DNA from: a bacterium
GTDB lineage: Bacteria; Vulcanimicrobiota; Xenobia; Xenobiales; JADMJV01
Assembly (NCBI GenBank): GCA_018780265.1
Contig: JADMJV010000040.1
Span: forward strand, 1-64,000
Direction of reading: 5' to 3'
DNA length: 64,000 nucleotides
Shown: one piece after another, positions 35,162 through 43,870 of the stretch
Numbering within the stretch: the first letter of the stretch is position 1
How the letters are laid out: each line of letters opens with the position of its first letter
Position numbers and translations under genes: made by a program
The notes under the pieces: model-generated
Databases searched by the model: none
What the model was told of the DNA's origin: nothing
The model's input: only the letters and a program-made list of their open reading frames with translations

Positions 35162-35368
35162 GTGAAAGTTATCCTTATCGGTCTGTCGGCTTTGCTATTG
35201 GTAAGTTGCTCGGGGACACCCCAACAGGCTGCGTCGAGTCCTTCTCCCCAGACAGCGAGCGCAAGTCCAGTTTTGACCGAATTGCCCACCCCCGAACTCG
35301 ACCGAGGTGTCCAGGCCGGGCAACCCGTCAGCCGTCGTGGCGATGTATCGGGAACGTGGCTGCTGTAA
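35162..35368 (+). CDS. Small lipoprotein
   Basis: GTG 35162 lies 6 nt after AAGGGGG (35149-35155), a good start for a 68-residue product. The first 18 residues are a lipoprotein signal with lipobox LVSC. The mature part is a Ser/Pro/Thr/Ala-rich linker with no folded domain, ending SGTWLL. It may be a short anchored tether; no family is recognised. Confidence 0.6.
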   Translation: MKVILIGLSALLLVSCSGTPQQAASSPSPQTASASPVLTELPTPELDRGVQAGQPVSRRGDVSGTWLL

Positions 35369-35448
35369 GAATACTGGTATGCCCTGAAGTCTGGAGAATC
35401 TCGTAAGGCAGAACCCCTCTGTGCCAAGATGGGGGCCACTGAGAGCAG

Positions 35449-36060
35449 TCAGGGCCCGATTTGGGCCTGCGCTTTGCGGGCCTGAGAACTTCCGGGGTCG
35501 CAGCGCAATGCCTGAGAGACGGCCGATTTGGCCCCTGCCTTATCATTGTCCTTCAGGCAGGCCTCAGCCAGATGAACCCAGCCGTTGACATAGGAAGGAT
35601 TGATGTCCAGAGCTTTCTGCAAGACGTGCCTGGCCTCTTTAAGCTGCCCCAATTGGGTGTAGACCAGGCCAAGGTTGCCGTAAGGCCATTCGAACTTAGG
35701 GTAGCGCCGAATGCAATCCTTAAAGGTCGCCTCGGCCGCCTTGAAGTCCCCCCCCGCCATCTGGTTGTAGCCGGCGATGTTTAACTGCACTGCTTCAGGG
35801 ACCACTGGATAGCGAGGGATATAACAATCCAGATAGACTCGTGCCTGCCGGCCAACCCCACCAGGGTCTCCTTTGATGCTCCGATTCAGAGCATCGCGAG
35901 CCTGTTCGGTCCAGCCGGAACGCTTGTAGGCCTGAGCCATCTCATAATATTCGGCAGGTGTTTTGCCGTCGGGAACCTTCTCGGGCAGGCCCTGAGCCAG
36001 GCCCATACAGAGCGAAAACGCTACGGCTACGAGCAGAGATTTCAATCTGTTCTTCATCAC
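35449..36060 (-). CDS. Periplasmic TPR-repeat protein
   Basis: The 203-residue protein has a signal peptide (LLVAVAFSLCMGLAQG) and about four TPR units, the clearest being EYYEMAQAYKRSGWTEQARD, FEWPYGNLGLVYTQLGQLKE and NGWVHLAEACLKDNDKAGAK. TPR arrays mediate protein-protein contacts; the partner cannot be told. ATG 36060 or 36057 may serve as start. Confidence 0.8.
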   Translation of the reverse strand: MMKNRLKSLLVAVAFSLCMGLAQGLPEKVPDGKTPAEYYEMAQAYKRSGWTEQARDALNRSIKGDPGGVGRQARVYLDCYIPRYPVVPEAVQLNIAGYNQMAGGDFKAAEATFKDCIRRYPKFEWPYGNLGLVYTQLGQLKEARHVLQKALDINPSYVNGWVHLAEACLKDNDKAGAKSAVSQALRCDPGSSQARKAQAQIGP

Positions 36061-36119
36061 GGGGAATTCTCCGCAGCCTACTTTAGTCCCGCCGCCAAGC
36101 TTGATGGTAGAATGGTTCG

Positions 36120-36530
36120 ATGATCAAAATTGTGCTACTTCTGCTGGCCACTACACTACTGGCGCAGGCTGACGCAACAGTGCGTGTTGAGGGGATGCCC
36201 TGGGCCACAATCCAGAGCGATGGATGCCTGCGGATTCACGGTTATATCGTGGGTTATTTGGAGAAGGACGGGACCATTCGTCGCCGGGGTACACGCATTG
36301 GCGAAATCGACGAGAAGGGACGTCTGCGTTACCAGGGAGTGCTGGTGGGCGAGTTGGAAAATAATGGCACGCTGCGCTCCCAGGGCTGCATCGTTGGCAG
36401 CATCGAGGAGAGCGGCACCATTCGGCGGGGCGGCAGTCTCTGGGGGGAGTTGGAAAAAGGCGATCCCCAGTCACGGCGGGCCACAGCCGCATTGCTGTTC
36501 TTCTTTCGCGACGACTTCGTGCAACCTTAA
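36120..36530 (+). CDS. Secreted beta-repeat (beta-flower-like) protein
   Basis: This 136-residue protein has a signal peptide (about 1-17, ending AQA) and then consecutive units of about ten residues with Gly at fixed positions: GYLEKDGTIRRRG, IGEIDEKGRLRYQG, VGELENNGTLRSQG, VGSIEESGTIRRGG. The pattern matches small beta-flower/beta-repeat proteins. They are thought structural; no active-site residues are seen. Confidence 0.65.
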   Translation: MIKIVLLLLATTLLAQADATVRVEGMPWATIQSDGCLRIHGYIVGYLEKDGTIRRRGTRIGEIDEKGRLRYQGVLVGELENNGTLRSQGCIVGSIEESGTIRRGGSLWGELEKGDPQSRRATAALLFFFRDDFVQP

Positions 36531-36536
36531 TCGCGC

Positions 36537-38702
36537 TCAGGCGTAGCGCAGCCGCAAGGCGTTGCTGACCACAAAGAGGCTGGACAGGGCCATAGCCGAG
36601 GCTCCCCAGGCCGGCTGCAACTGCCCCAGGGCCGCCCAGGGCAGCAACACCATATTGTAGCCAAAAGCCCAGACCAGGTTCCAGCGGATGTTGGTCATCA
36701 CTTTGCGCGATAGCTGCAGGGCGCGAACCAGCAGGCGCAAGTCGTCTTGCATCAGCACTACCTGGGCGCTTTCCAGAGCGATGGAAGTGCCATTGCCCAC
36801 GGCGATGCCCACGTTGGCCTGGGCCAGGGCGGGAGCGTCGTTAATGCCGTCCCCCACGAAGGCCACTTTTTGTCGCGATTGAATCTCTTCTAACAGGGTC
36901 AACTTCTGTTGGGGTGTGGCTCGCCAGCGAAAATGGTCAATGCCGAGTTGACTGGCTACGGCAGATACGGCTCGCTCTTGATCGCCGCTGATGAGCCACA
37001 AGTCCAGACCCAGCCGGCGCAGTTGCTGCAACGTTTCTGCTGCCTCCGGGCGGGGCGGATCTGCCAGTGCCAGGCTCCCCTGCAACTCCCCGTTTAAGCT
37101 GAGATGAACCACCGTCCAGCCGTTTTCTGACCATTCTGGGGGCGCCTGTGCGGCCTGATTCTGACCAATTTCCACCCATCCCTCAGGCACACGGGCGCGC
37201 GCGCCCCAGCCGGGCTCGACGGAGAACTCGCTGGCCTGGGCCAGCGTCAATCCGCGTCGTTGTGCCTCGGCCACCAGAGAGCGGGCCAGCGGGTGCTCGG
37301 ATCCGCTCTCCACGGCGGCGGCCAACCCCAGCAGCCGATTTTCGTCCAGTCCGTGCAGAGCCTGCAAGACCGGTTTGCCCTGGGTGAGGGTGCCGGTCTT
37401 GTCAAAGGCCACTGCCTGCACCTCGGCCAGATTCTGGAGCGCCTCGCCCGAATGAAAGAGAATACCCAACTGGGCGGCCCGGCCCGATCCTACCAGCAGA
37501 GAAGTCGGCACGGCCAGGCCCATTGCGCAGGGGCAGGCCACCACCAACACCGTGATCGCATGATACGGATTGCCTCCCCAATAGGCCAACGTGAGCACAG
37601 CCAGCACCAGCACCAAGGGCACAAAGACGCTGACCACGCGGTCGGCCAGGTGCTGGATGGGAGGTCGCTTACTTTGAGCCTCGCTAACCACACGAGCGAT
37701 GCGAGCCAGCAAGGTGTCCTCCCCCACGGCCGTCACTTCCACTGTCAGGGGCGCGTGGCCCAGCACTGACCCGCCCACAACCAGGTCTCCCACCTTCTTA
37801 GGAACAGGTTGACTCTCGCCGGTCAACATCGATTCGTCAGCCCACGAGTCTCCGTCTACAACCTTGCCATCGCTGGGAACAGCCGAGCCTGGCAATACCC
37901 GCGCCCTATCCCCGGGCAGCAACTGTGCGCTGTCGATGGTGCGCCCATCCACCAGCAGGGCCTCGCGCGGCTGCAGGTTGAGTAGCCTCTCCAGAGCCGA
38001 GCGGGCTCTCCCTTTGGCCAGTTCTTCCAGATGCTTCCCAAGCATGACCATGGCGATGACCACGCCCGAAGCTTCAAAACTCACATGGTGGGCCCCATGG
38101 GTCAGGTCCCAACAGCCCTGAGCGTAGGCGGCACTGGTGCCCATGATCACCAGCGTATTCATGTCCGGGCTACCCGAACGAGCCGCGTGCCAGCCCCTAC
38201 GATAGAAAGCCAGGCCCGGTCCAAACTGAATCAACGTGCCCAGCACCCACTGCACTTCCGGGATCATGACAAACAGCAACGGGACGGTAAGAGTCCAGGT
38301 CAACCATAGCTTCCAAGGCCGGCTGCGGGCTCCGTCCCCCCCGCTATGGACGCCCAGCAGCCCATCCAACTGGCGAACCAGGGCGGGATGAGCCACAAAC
38401 TCCACCTTCAGCTTTTTGTCCCAGTGAGCGTTCAACACGCCTGGCAGTTGCTGAACCTCAGACAAGCGATCGGCTGGAGCCGACCAACTCATGGTTTGAA
38501 TGGCCACCTGGTAGCCACTGGCGGACACCGCCTGGCACAACTGGCCCAGCGAGGTTTGCTGGGGGTCGTAGTCAACCCGGGCCTGTTCGGTGGCCAGATT
38601 GACCTGCGCCGAGATCACTCCCACCTGCTTTTTCAAAGCACGCTCCAGGCGCCCGGAACACATGGCGCAGGTCATGCCCTGAACCGGAAATTGGACTCTC
38701 AT
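36537..38702 (-). CDS. copA: Copper-translocating P1B-type ATPase
   Basis: The protein is 721 residues from ATG 38702, where AAGGAG lies 3 nt upstream; the frame is open to 38738. The N-terminal HMA domain has CAMC (Cys12, Cys15). The pump follows with TM helices, TGES, the CPC metal site (VACPCAMG), phosphorylated Asp in DKTGTLT, SEHPLA, GDGINDAPAL and the late-helix motifs YN and MxxS (FGYNMVLLP, AMALSS). These residues specify Cu(I) export. No CsoR/CueR regulator or chaperone gene is adjacent. Confidence 0.93.
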   Translation of the reverse strand: MRVQFPVQGMTCAMCSGRLERALKKQVGVISAQVNLATEQARVDYDPQQTSLGQLCQAVSASGYQVAIQTMSWSAPADRLSEVQQLPGVLNAHWDKKLKVEFVAHPALVRQLDGLLGVHSGGDGARSRPWKLWLTWTLTVPLLFVMIPEVQWVLGTLIQFGPGLAFYRRGWHAARSGSPDMNTLVIMGTSAAYAQGCWDLTHGAHHVSFEASGVVIAMVMLGKHLEELAKGRARSALERLLNLQPREALLVDGRTIDSAQLLPGDRARVLPGSAVPSDGKVVDGDSWADESMLTGESQPVPKKVGDLVVGGSVLGHAPLTVEVTAVGEDTLLARIARVVSEAQSKRPPIQHLADRVVSVFVPLVLVLAVLTLAYWGGNPYHAITVLVVACPCAMGLAVPTSLLVGSGRAAQLGILFHSGEALQNLAEVQAVAFDKTGTLTQGKPVLQALHGLDENRLLGLAAAVESGSEHPLARSLVAEAQRRGLTLAQASEFSVEPGWGARARVPEGWVEIGQNQAAQAPPEWSENGWTVVHLSLNGELQGSLALADPPRPEAAETLQQLRRLGLDLWLISGDQERAVSAVASQLGIDHFRWRATPQQKLTLLEEIQSRQKVAFVGDGINDAPALAQANVGIAVGNGTSIALESAQVVLMQDDLRLLVRALQLSRKVMTNIRWNLVWAFGYNMVLLPWAALGQLQPAWGASAMALSSLFVVSNALRLRYA

Positions 38703-38750
38703 GTCTCCTTGATATGCGTTCGGGGCCACAACTGGCAAGCCTTTGAAAGA

Positions 38751-39780
38751 TTGAGGCGAGCTCTTCTGTGGTTGGCAGTGGGACTGGCTGCCTGGGCCGA
38801 GGGTGCACCTGTTCGAGTGAGCCTGGGCGCCGTGCTGGTCAGTGACGATGATGGTCAGCGCCGGGTTACCATCACACCTTGCTCAATAATATGCTGGGAG
38901 TGGACGACCCTCGCTGGCAAGAAGAGAAGGCAGCGGGCAACAAGATCGCCCTACAGCAGCCGGGCAAGTTAACCGTCTTTTTTCGCTATGGACCGGGCCC
39001 CCGGCCAACGGGTCAGGGATTCTCCAGCCACGACTACAACTTTGTGGCCATGCCAGGGTCGCCCCCGCCAGACCCCTGCAGACGCCCCATATTGGAGGCC
39101 TTGCCCACGAAATCGGTCACTACCTGGGCCTGTCTCATACCTTTCCGCGCGTGTTTGACAACCTGGAGCAACTCGAAAGCGCCCTGGCCGAAAACAAGAA
39201 TGCCCTGGATGGGGATGGTTTGAGCGACACTTTGCCAGACCCGGAAATGCGCAGCAACGAGTGCGCCGAAAATCCCGCGGTCTCGAAGCAACGCTTTGTG
39301 CTGCCTCGCGACAACAGCATGTCCTGCTACTGCCAACGCGACCGAATCTCTCCCCAGCAGCAGAGGCGGGCCCGCTGGCTCTTGGAATGGCGACAGAAAA
39401 ATCAGATGTGCCTGCCCACTCATCGGTTGCAGTCTGCCTTAGAGAGTGATGCACAGTTGTTCGGTCGGGCCAGTCTCGGTTCCAGCCTCCGCTTGAAACT
39501 CAAAGTCCCCCGCAACAACACCTACCGGCTGACCTTCTATCCCACCAAGGCGCCCGACTACGGCATTGTGCAGCTGGCACTGGACGGCCTGGACGGTGGC
39601 CAGCGACTGCGACCTCTACGGGGCGCTGGTGCTGCCTGGAGGTGAGATCTCTTGCGGTCAGAACGGATTGGAGGCCGGAGAACACAGACTCACCATTCGA
39701 GTGACCGGCAAGAACCCGTGGGCCAACTGGCTACAATTGGGGGATGGACTGTTTTCAGCTGATCCCGTTGAAGTTCTAAG
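38751..39780 (+). pseudogene. Frameshifted secreted zinc metalloprotease (HExxH, M43/pappalysin-like)
   Basis: A signal peptide-like start (TTG 38751, ALLWLAVGLAAWAEG) lies in one frame. LLNNMLGVDDPRWQEEK through HDYNFVAMPG is in a second. The catalytic HEIGHYLGLSHTF with a long Cys-containing C-terminal part is in a third, and the beta-rich end (CDLYGALVLPGGE, HRLTIRVTGKNPW) returns to the second. At least three frameshifts (near 38875, 39080 and 39600) are needed to join one protein. The motif suits pappalysin-type zinc proteases. It is a decayed gene or a run of assembly errors. Confidence 0.7.
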
Positions 39781-40219
39781 GCTGAACTCGACCGTTGGAT
39801 GCCTTGTTCACCTGGGTGCGAAACTCGCTGGGGGCGTCCAGCGAATCAATCGGGATCTTGAGGCCAATTTCATCCAGCACCAGCAGTTCGGTGCCGTGGT
39901 CAATCTCGACCCGAATACTGCCCCAGGGATGTAAGTGCCCCTGAGTCTTTAGCCCGGTCGGCTCGATCGTGAGGCTTTCTTTGGCCATCCAACGAGCGGT
40001 CTTGCGAGTGTCCAGAGACCAGCTCAGCGAAGTAGCGCCCATGGAGGCGACAGCCAGGGCCAGCACCCACGAGCCACTGATAGCCCGCGGATTGCGCAGC
40101 TGCATTCCCAGAAAACCTAAAAACAGACCGGCCACAACCAGCCCTGCTCCCATATAAAGCCGTGAAGTTGCTTTGCTGGCCTGGGTCTCGGACTCCTCGA
40201 TGGGGCAACTGAAATTCAT
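39776..40219 (-). CDS. Two-helix membrane protein with PH-like tail
   Basis: The 147-residue protein has a short hydrophilic N-terminus, two transmembrane helices (about 22-44 and 50-68) and a C-terminal beta-rich part (LTIEPTGL, WGSIRVEIDHGTELLVLDEIGLKIPIDS in segments) like the PH-related domains of small bacterial membrane proteins. No family is firmly recognised. Confidence 0.5.
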   Translation of the reverse strand: MNFSCPIEESETQASKATSRLYMGAGLVVAGLFLGFLGMQLRNPRAISGSWVLALAVASMGATSLSWSLDTRKTARWMAKESLTIEPTGLKTQGHLHPWGSIRVEIDHGTELLVLDEIGLKIPIDSLDAPSEFRTQVNKASNGRVQP

Positions 40220-40264
40220 CGGATTAAATTCTGGGTCGCTTTTAGATTCCTGCGTGACACAAGG

Positions 40265-41068
40265 TCAAGGCAAGTCGGTGGCCTTGTAAAAGCGCTCCAG
40301 CCGGTCCAGGGCACGGCTGACGTTGCGCATACTGGCCGAATTGTTGAGGGCGCCAGGCCACATGCGGTCAAAGGCCGTGTGCAGACGCTCATAAGCGCGT
40401 CGGGTTTGCAACACATCTTCATAGGGCGAGTTGCACACGCTTTCGTAACGGCTGGCCGCCACAATCAGGTCCTGCAGTTCGGCCCCGCCCGGCCAACCGG
40501 CCCCGTAGCCCAGACCCAAACCTCCCAGCCCATTGCCGGGATAAACGAAGGGGCTGGTGATGGAGAGCACATCCAGGCGGATCGAGCGAGCTTCGCGCAT
40601 CAGTTCGGGGGGGTCCTGATAGCCGGGCAAAGCCCACTTGCGATCAAAGGGGCTCTGGGCCAGTTGCTGCTGCGAGGGCAGGTGATAACCGCCAAACGAG
40701 TTTTCCACCGAGAGCAGTTGTTGGTCCAACCGTTCCACCTGGGCCAGCCAATCCAAAGCCGGTTGAGGATCGGGAAGGGTGGACAGGCTCAATCTCAAGC
40801 GCTGGCAGTAGCGGCCGAGTGTAAACCGGGTGTCGTGAAGCACTTCCCGACTGAGAGGCTGGTCCGTTCCCTGGCCCCAACCTTGCAGCACGTCCAGCGC
40901 CCCTAAAAGCAGTTGCAGATCCTGCTCGGCCATCTCTCCGCCCCAAGTACCCTTGGGCAATTGAGAGGACAGGGTCAGTCCCTGCTGATGAGTGCGCCGG
41001 GCAACCTCGTACCAGCTGTCGGCCTGAATTGGACCGGCCAGTAACAGCAACAGAAGCCATTTCAACAT
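40265..41068 (-). CDS. Secreted hypothetical protein
   Basis: The 267-residue product starts with a clear Sec signal peptide (KWLLLLLLAGPIQA) and is otherwise helical and polar, with a Gly/Leu-rich loop near 180-200 (GNGLGGLGLGYGAGWPGG) and a helical C-terminus. It is a likely periplasmic protein without a recognised domain. Only 45 nt separate it from the 39776-40219 gene downstream on the same strand, so they may form an operon. Confidence 0.5.
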   Translation of the reverse strand: MLKWLLLLLLAGPIQADSWYEVARRTHQQGLTLSSQLPKGTWGGEMAEQDLQLLLGALDVLQGWGQGTDQPLSREVLHDTRFTLGRYCQRLRLSLSTLPDPQPALDWLAQVERLDQQLLSVENSFGGYHLPSQQQLAQSPFDRKWALPGYQDPPELMREARSIRLDVLSITSPFVYPGNGLGGLGLGYGAGWPGGAELQDLIVAASRYESVCNSPYEDVLQTRRAYERLHTAFDRMWPGALNNSASMRNVSRALDRLERFYKATDLP

Positions 41069-41082
41069 AGGTTCATAGTTGG

Positions 41083-41262
41083 CTACCAGCCAGGGGCCAC
41101 CTTTAGACCAAGCTGGGTGGCCTGGGGACTGGCCACCAGATTGTGATACCAGGCCGGATGGGTGTCCATTCCGGCCTTGGATGCGAAGATCACGTAACTG
41201 TCGCCATCGCGGGCATACACCAGCGGAGTGGTTCGAGGCTGACCGCTTTTGGCGCTTCCTGC
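41083..41262 (-). pseudogene. C-terminal fragment of a deazaflavin (F420)-dependent nitroreductase-like protein
   Basis: A minus-strand frame ending TAG at 41083 reads AKSGQPRTTPLVYARDGDSY, then VIFASKAGMDTHPAWYHNL and VASPQAT. This is the unmistakable core of the Ddn/DUF385 family (K-S-G-x-P-R-T-x-P-L, H-P-x-W-Y-H-N-L). Sequence upstream of 41262 no longer matches, and no start codon is in range. The remnant is about one third of a normal 140-residue protein. It shows that F420-dependent chemistry has existed in this lineage. Confidence 0.75.
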
Positions 41263-41311
41263 GCTAGCGCGGCCCCAGGGGAACCCCTACGGGACCCAAA
41301 AGGAGCCTCGA

Positions 41312-41899
41312 ATGAGCCCCGAAATCTCGATCCTTCTGCTGGCCAGCCCTCTGTTGCTACTGATCGCCTGGCTTTCAGCGCGCCCCAAGCGACCTTCTGC
41401 CCCAGATCGCCCTCGACTGGACCTGGCAGAATTGCAGGCCCTGGGGCAGCGGCGAATCGATGCGATGCAGGACTGCATCTTCAGTCTGGTGTGCTGGCAA
41501 TCGACCCGGGCGCCCCACGCCCCCTCCAGTGTATGCCTTACCCGCCAGATGCCGGGCAGGTGGCTGTCGTTCCAGGTGCAGGTCACCCCCTCTGCCGCCA
41601 CCACGCCGTGGTGGCCCTGCGCCATTAGCGTGGAAAGCCCGCAATTTTTGGCCCAGCGTGACGCTCTCCCGCAGGCAGACGGCCCCGACTACGAACGGGC
41701 CCTGCACCTGCGCATCCAGACCGTGGTCGAAGGTCACTCCGTGGAAGCCTGCCTGCACGGCCCTCACCGGGTCACGGTGTTGGCCTATGTTCCTGATTGC
41801 TGCACCGATCTCGAAATCGGTTACTACGGGCGTCCCCTGCTCACCCTCCATTTGGGGGGAAGGTCCTGCCGCGGCACAAACTGCCACCGGGCCCAATAG
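41312..41899 (+). CDS. Membrane-anchored hypothetical protein
   Basis: The start is ATG 41312, 6 nt after AAGGAG. The 195-residue protein has one N-terminal transmembrane helix (ISILLLASPLLLLIAWL), then a soluble Cys-containing domain with a conserved-looking VVEGHSVEACLHGPHRVTVL segment. No family is recognised. The C-terminal 10 residues overlap the start of the GNAT remnant and may not be original. Confidence 0.4.
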   Translation: MSPEISILLLASPLLLLIAWLSARPKRPSAPDRPRLDLAELQALGQRRIDAMQDCIFSLVCWQSTRAPHAPSSVCLTRQMPGRWLSFQVQVTPSAATTPWWPCAISVESPQFLAQRDALPQADGPDYERALHLRIQTVVEGHSVEACLHGPHRVTVLAYVPDCCTDLEIGYYGRPLLTLHLGGRSCRGTNCHRAQ

Positions 41900-42177
41900 G
41901 TGTTGTGCTGCTTGGCCGACTGGCAGTAGACCGGCGCTTCCAACGACAACGCCTGGGGCAGCGTATGTTGCTGCGAGCGATGTCCCAGGTGGAGCACGTC
42001 TCGTGCAATATCGGAATCCACGCCCTTGTTCTGGATGTCCTCGATAATGAGGCTAGGGCCTGGTATCTGGGCCAGGACCTGGGTATTCAGCCGCTTCCAG
42101 ACCAGCCTGACCGCCTCTTCGTTCCAGTTTCCTACATTCGCCAGTTGGACCTGGGCCCACTCGGAAGTCGGCTGTAG
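41869..42177 (+). pseudogene. C-terminal fragment of a GNAT acetyltransferase (TacT-like)
   Basis: The frame from about 41869 reads LPPGPIGVVLLGRLAVDRRF, then the acetyl-CoA loop RQRLGQRMLL, IHALVLDVLDNEARAWYL and LFVPVSYIRQ. This is the GNAT C-terminal half as in TacT-type aminoacyl-tRNA acetyltransferase toxins. The N-terminal ~80 residues are missing and the frame upstream is foreign. No antitoxin is beside it. A truncated relic is the best reading. Confidence 0.65.
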
Positions 42178-42183
42178 AATCGA

Positions 42184-42629
42184 CTAGAGGTAAAATTGGA
42201 TGGGGTTACCACTATGTTGGCTGGCCTCGCACAAGGCCACACCTGAAGCCAGCACTTCCTCCAGGTTGTAGCCCCGGCGATGGGGCGGTTCAATAAATTC
42301 GCCCATAATTGCCGCCAGACTCTGTCGTCGGCCCTGCTGGATGTCTTGGAGCTCTTCCAATTCCAATTTCCAGAGATCGCACATCGGGGTGCTCAGGTCA
42401 GGCACTCGTCGCGATAGTTGCCATGATCAGAAAGAAAGGCATAGGCCTCCAGGCTGAATTGGTAGTCCCCGTAGCTGCGGCCCCGGCGATGCGGACAGAA
42501 ACACAGCACCAAAATTCCCTGACCGCGGCGGCGACTAAAAGAGCGCCGCGTTGAGAGCCAGTCCCTGAGTGGAGGAAAGGTTATGCACATCCAACCAGAG
42601 CCAGCCTTGGGAGGCATTGAGGTGCCCAA
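42184..42629 (-). other. Two short overlapping frames, probably gene remnants
   Basis: Frames 42184-42405 (73 codons, MCDLWKLELEELQDIQQG and a helical rest) and 42393-42629 (78 codons, with GILVLCFCPHRRGRSYGDYQ) overlap by 13 nt and read like one small-protein locus or pieces of a broken gene. Neither matches a family I know. They sit inside a block of other gene fragments. Confidence 0.3.
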
Positions 42630-42658
42630 CCTTCGCTTTGCCTCAGGGAGCCATGCAA

Positions 42659-42919
42659 CCCCTGGGTTATGTGCTGCAGCAGCACGGCGAGAGAAACTCC
42701 CGTCCCGTCAAAGCCTGTGCTAAGTGGGCTGAACGAATTCCTGAAATCTATAACCAAAAAATCCTGGGTCGGGCCAAGCCTGCCCTCCATCCAGATCCGC
42801 ACTGTTTGGCTAGCCTCAAGCATTATCGCAGCCTGATTCCTATGGCACAGGAAGTGCGCAAACCGATTTTTCGTCTCACCAGTGCCGACGGCGCCATCGG
42901 GAGCCATTCGGCACAACCA
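42659..42919 (+). pseudogene. C-terminal fragment of a ParA-like partition ATPase
   Basis: The frame reads QPLGYVLQQHGERNSRPVKA, then KWAERIPEIYNQ, LASLKHYRSLIPMAQEVRKP and FRLTSADGAIGSHSAQ. These are the end motifs of a large ParA-family ATPase group. The Walker motifs and the first two thirds are absent. The open frame continues only as antisense of adk. It is a decayed fragment. Confidence 0.6.
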
Positions 42920-42961
42920 GCCCCGATTTATCGGCTTGGATGCGAAGGCGGCACGTGTCAG

Positions 42962-43726
42962 TCAGACGCGCTTGTTCAGGCAGGTGACCAAATAGAAGCC
43001 TACCTCGGGCACCTTGCCTTCGGCGGGAATGTGATCCAGAAGCCCTTGTTCCTGGTAGTGGGCCATCACTGGCTCGGTCTGCTCGTGGTAGATTTTGAGA
43101 CGGGCACGAATCACTTCTTCGGTGTCATCCTCGCGACCGCGCTCCTTTAGGCGTTTGACCACGGTTTCATCGGAGACCTCCAGGGTTTCCACGCAGGTCA
43201 GCGGTTTGTTGAGTCGGCTCAGCGTAGCGTCCAGGTGCTGGGCCTGAGCAATGGAGCGGGGGAAACCATCCAAAATGAAGCTATCTTCTTTCTCCAGGCG
43301 ATTGTCCACCATCGGGAGCATGATGCTGTCCGGCACCATCTTGCCGGCCTTCACATACTCTTCAGCCGCTTTGCCAAGTTCGGTTTGCTGCTGAATTTCA
43401 TTGCGCAGAATCTGGCCGGTGGAGATGTGCGGAACCTCAAAAAACTGGTCCACAATCTCAGCCTGCGTTCCTTTGCCGGACCCGGGCGGTCCGATCAACA
43501 ACATGCGCAGAGGCTGTTCCATGGCCAACCCGGCCAGACCAGCCGAAGCCGCGGCGGCCTGAGCGCCGGCGCCAGCACCGGCCCGGCGAAGGTCGCCGCT
43601 GGCTGGAAGAGCGCTCAGAGTGATTTGATCGGCCGGTTCCTGCACCGCCCGAGACTCTGGTGGGTTCACTCGCGCGGCGCGGAGGGTGGGCCTGAAGTCG
43701 ACGGGAGTGAGGCTGGATATCTTCAT
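42962..43726 (-). CDS. adk: Adenylate kinase with N-terminal extension
   Basis: The kinase has Walker A GPPGSGKGT (79-87), the HISTGQILRNEI AMP-binding segment, DGFPRSIAQAQHLD and a short Zn-free LID (KERGREDDTEEVIRARL). It interconverts AMP + ATP and 2 ADP. From the outermost ATG 43726 it has a 68-residue Ala/Gly/Pro-rich extension (MKISSLTPVDFRP...) absent from normal Adk. An internal ATG at 43522 would give a standard-length enzyme. The extension starts like three other proteins in the window. Either start could be used. Confidence 0.9.
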   Translation of the reverse strand: MKISSLTPVDFRPTLRAARVNPPESRAVQEPADQITLSALPASGDLRRAGAGAGAQAAAASAGLAGLAMEQPLRMLLIGPPGSGKGTQAEIVDQFFEVPHISTGQILRNEIQQQTELGKAAEEYVKAGKMVPDSIMLPMVDNRLEKEDSFILDGFPRSIAQAQHLDATLSRLNKPLTCVETLEVSDETVVKRLKERGREDDTEEVIRARLKIYHEQTEPVMAHYQEQGLLDHIPAEGKVPEVGFYLVTCLNKRV

Positions 43727-43870
43727 GGAGCAATTTTAGCGAAGCGCCCACTCGGAAATGGATCCTGGTCGTAAAAATTTCGTCAGACGCCCTTAGACGG
43801 GCTAAAAAGGTGGACTGCAGACCAATACCCAACTTGCCGGGGTGGAAGACTTGTCAAAGGAGAACGGCGC

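Noticed and set aside
36537..38738. Start of CopA at 38738
   Set aside because: ATG 38702 has a strong ribosome binding site and directly precedes the HMA domain; the extra 12 residues add nothing.
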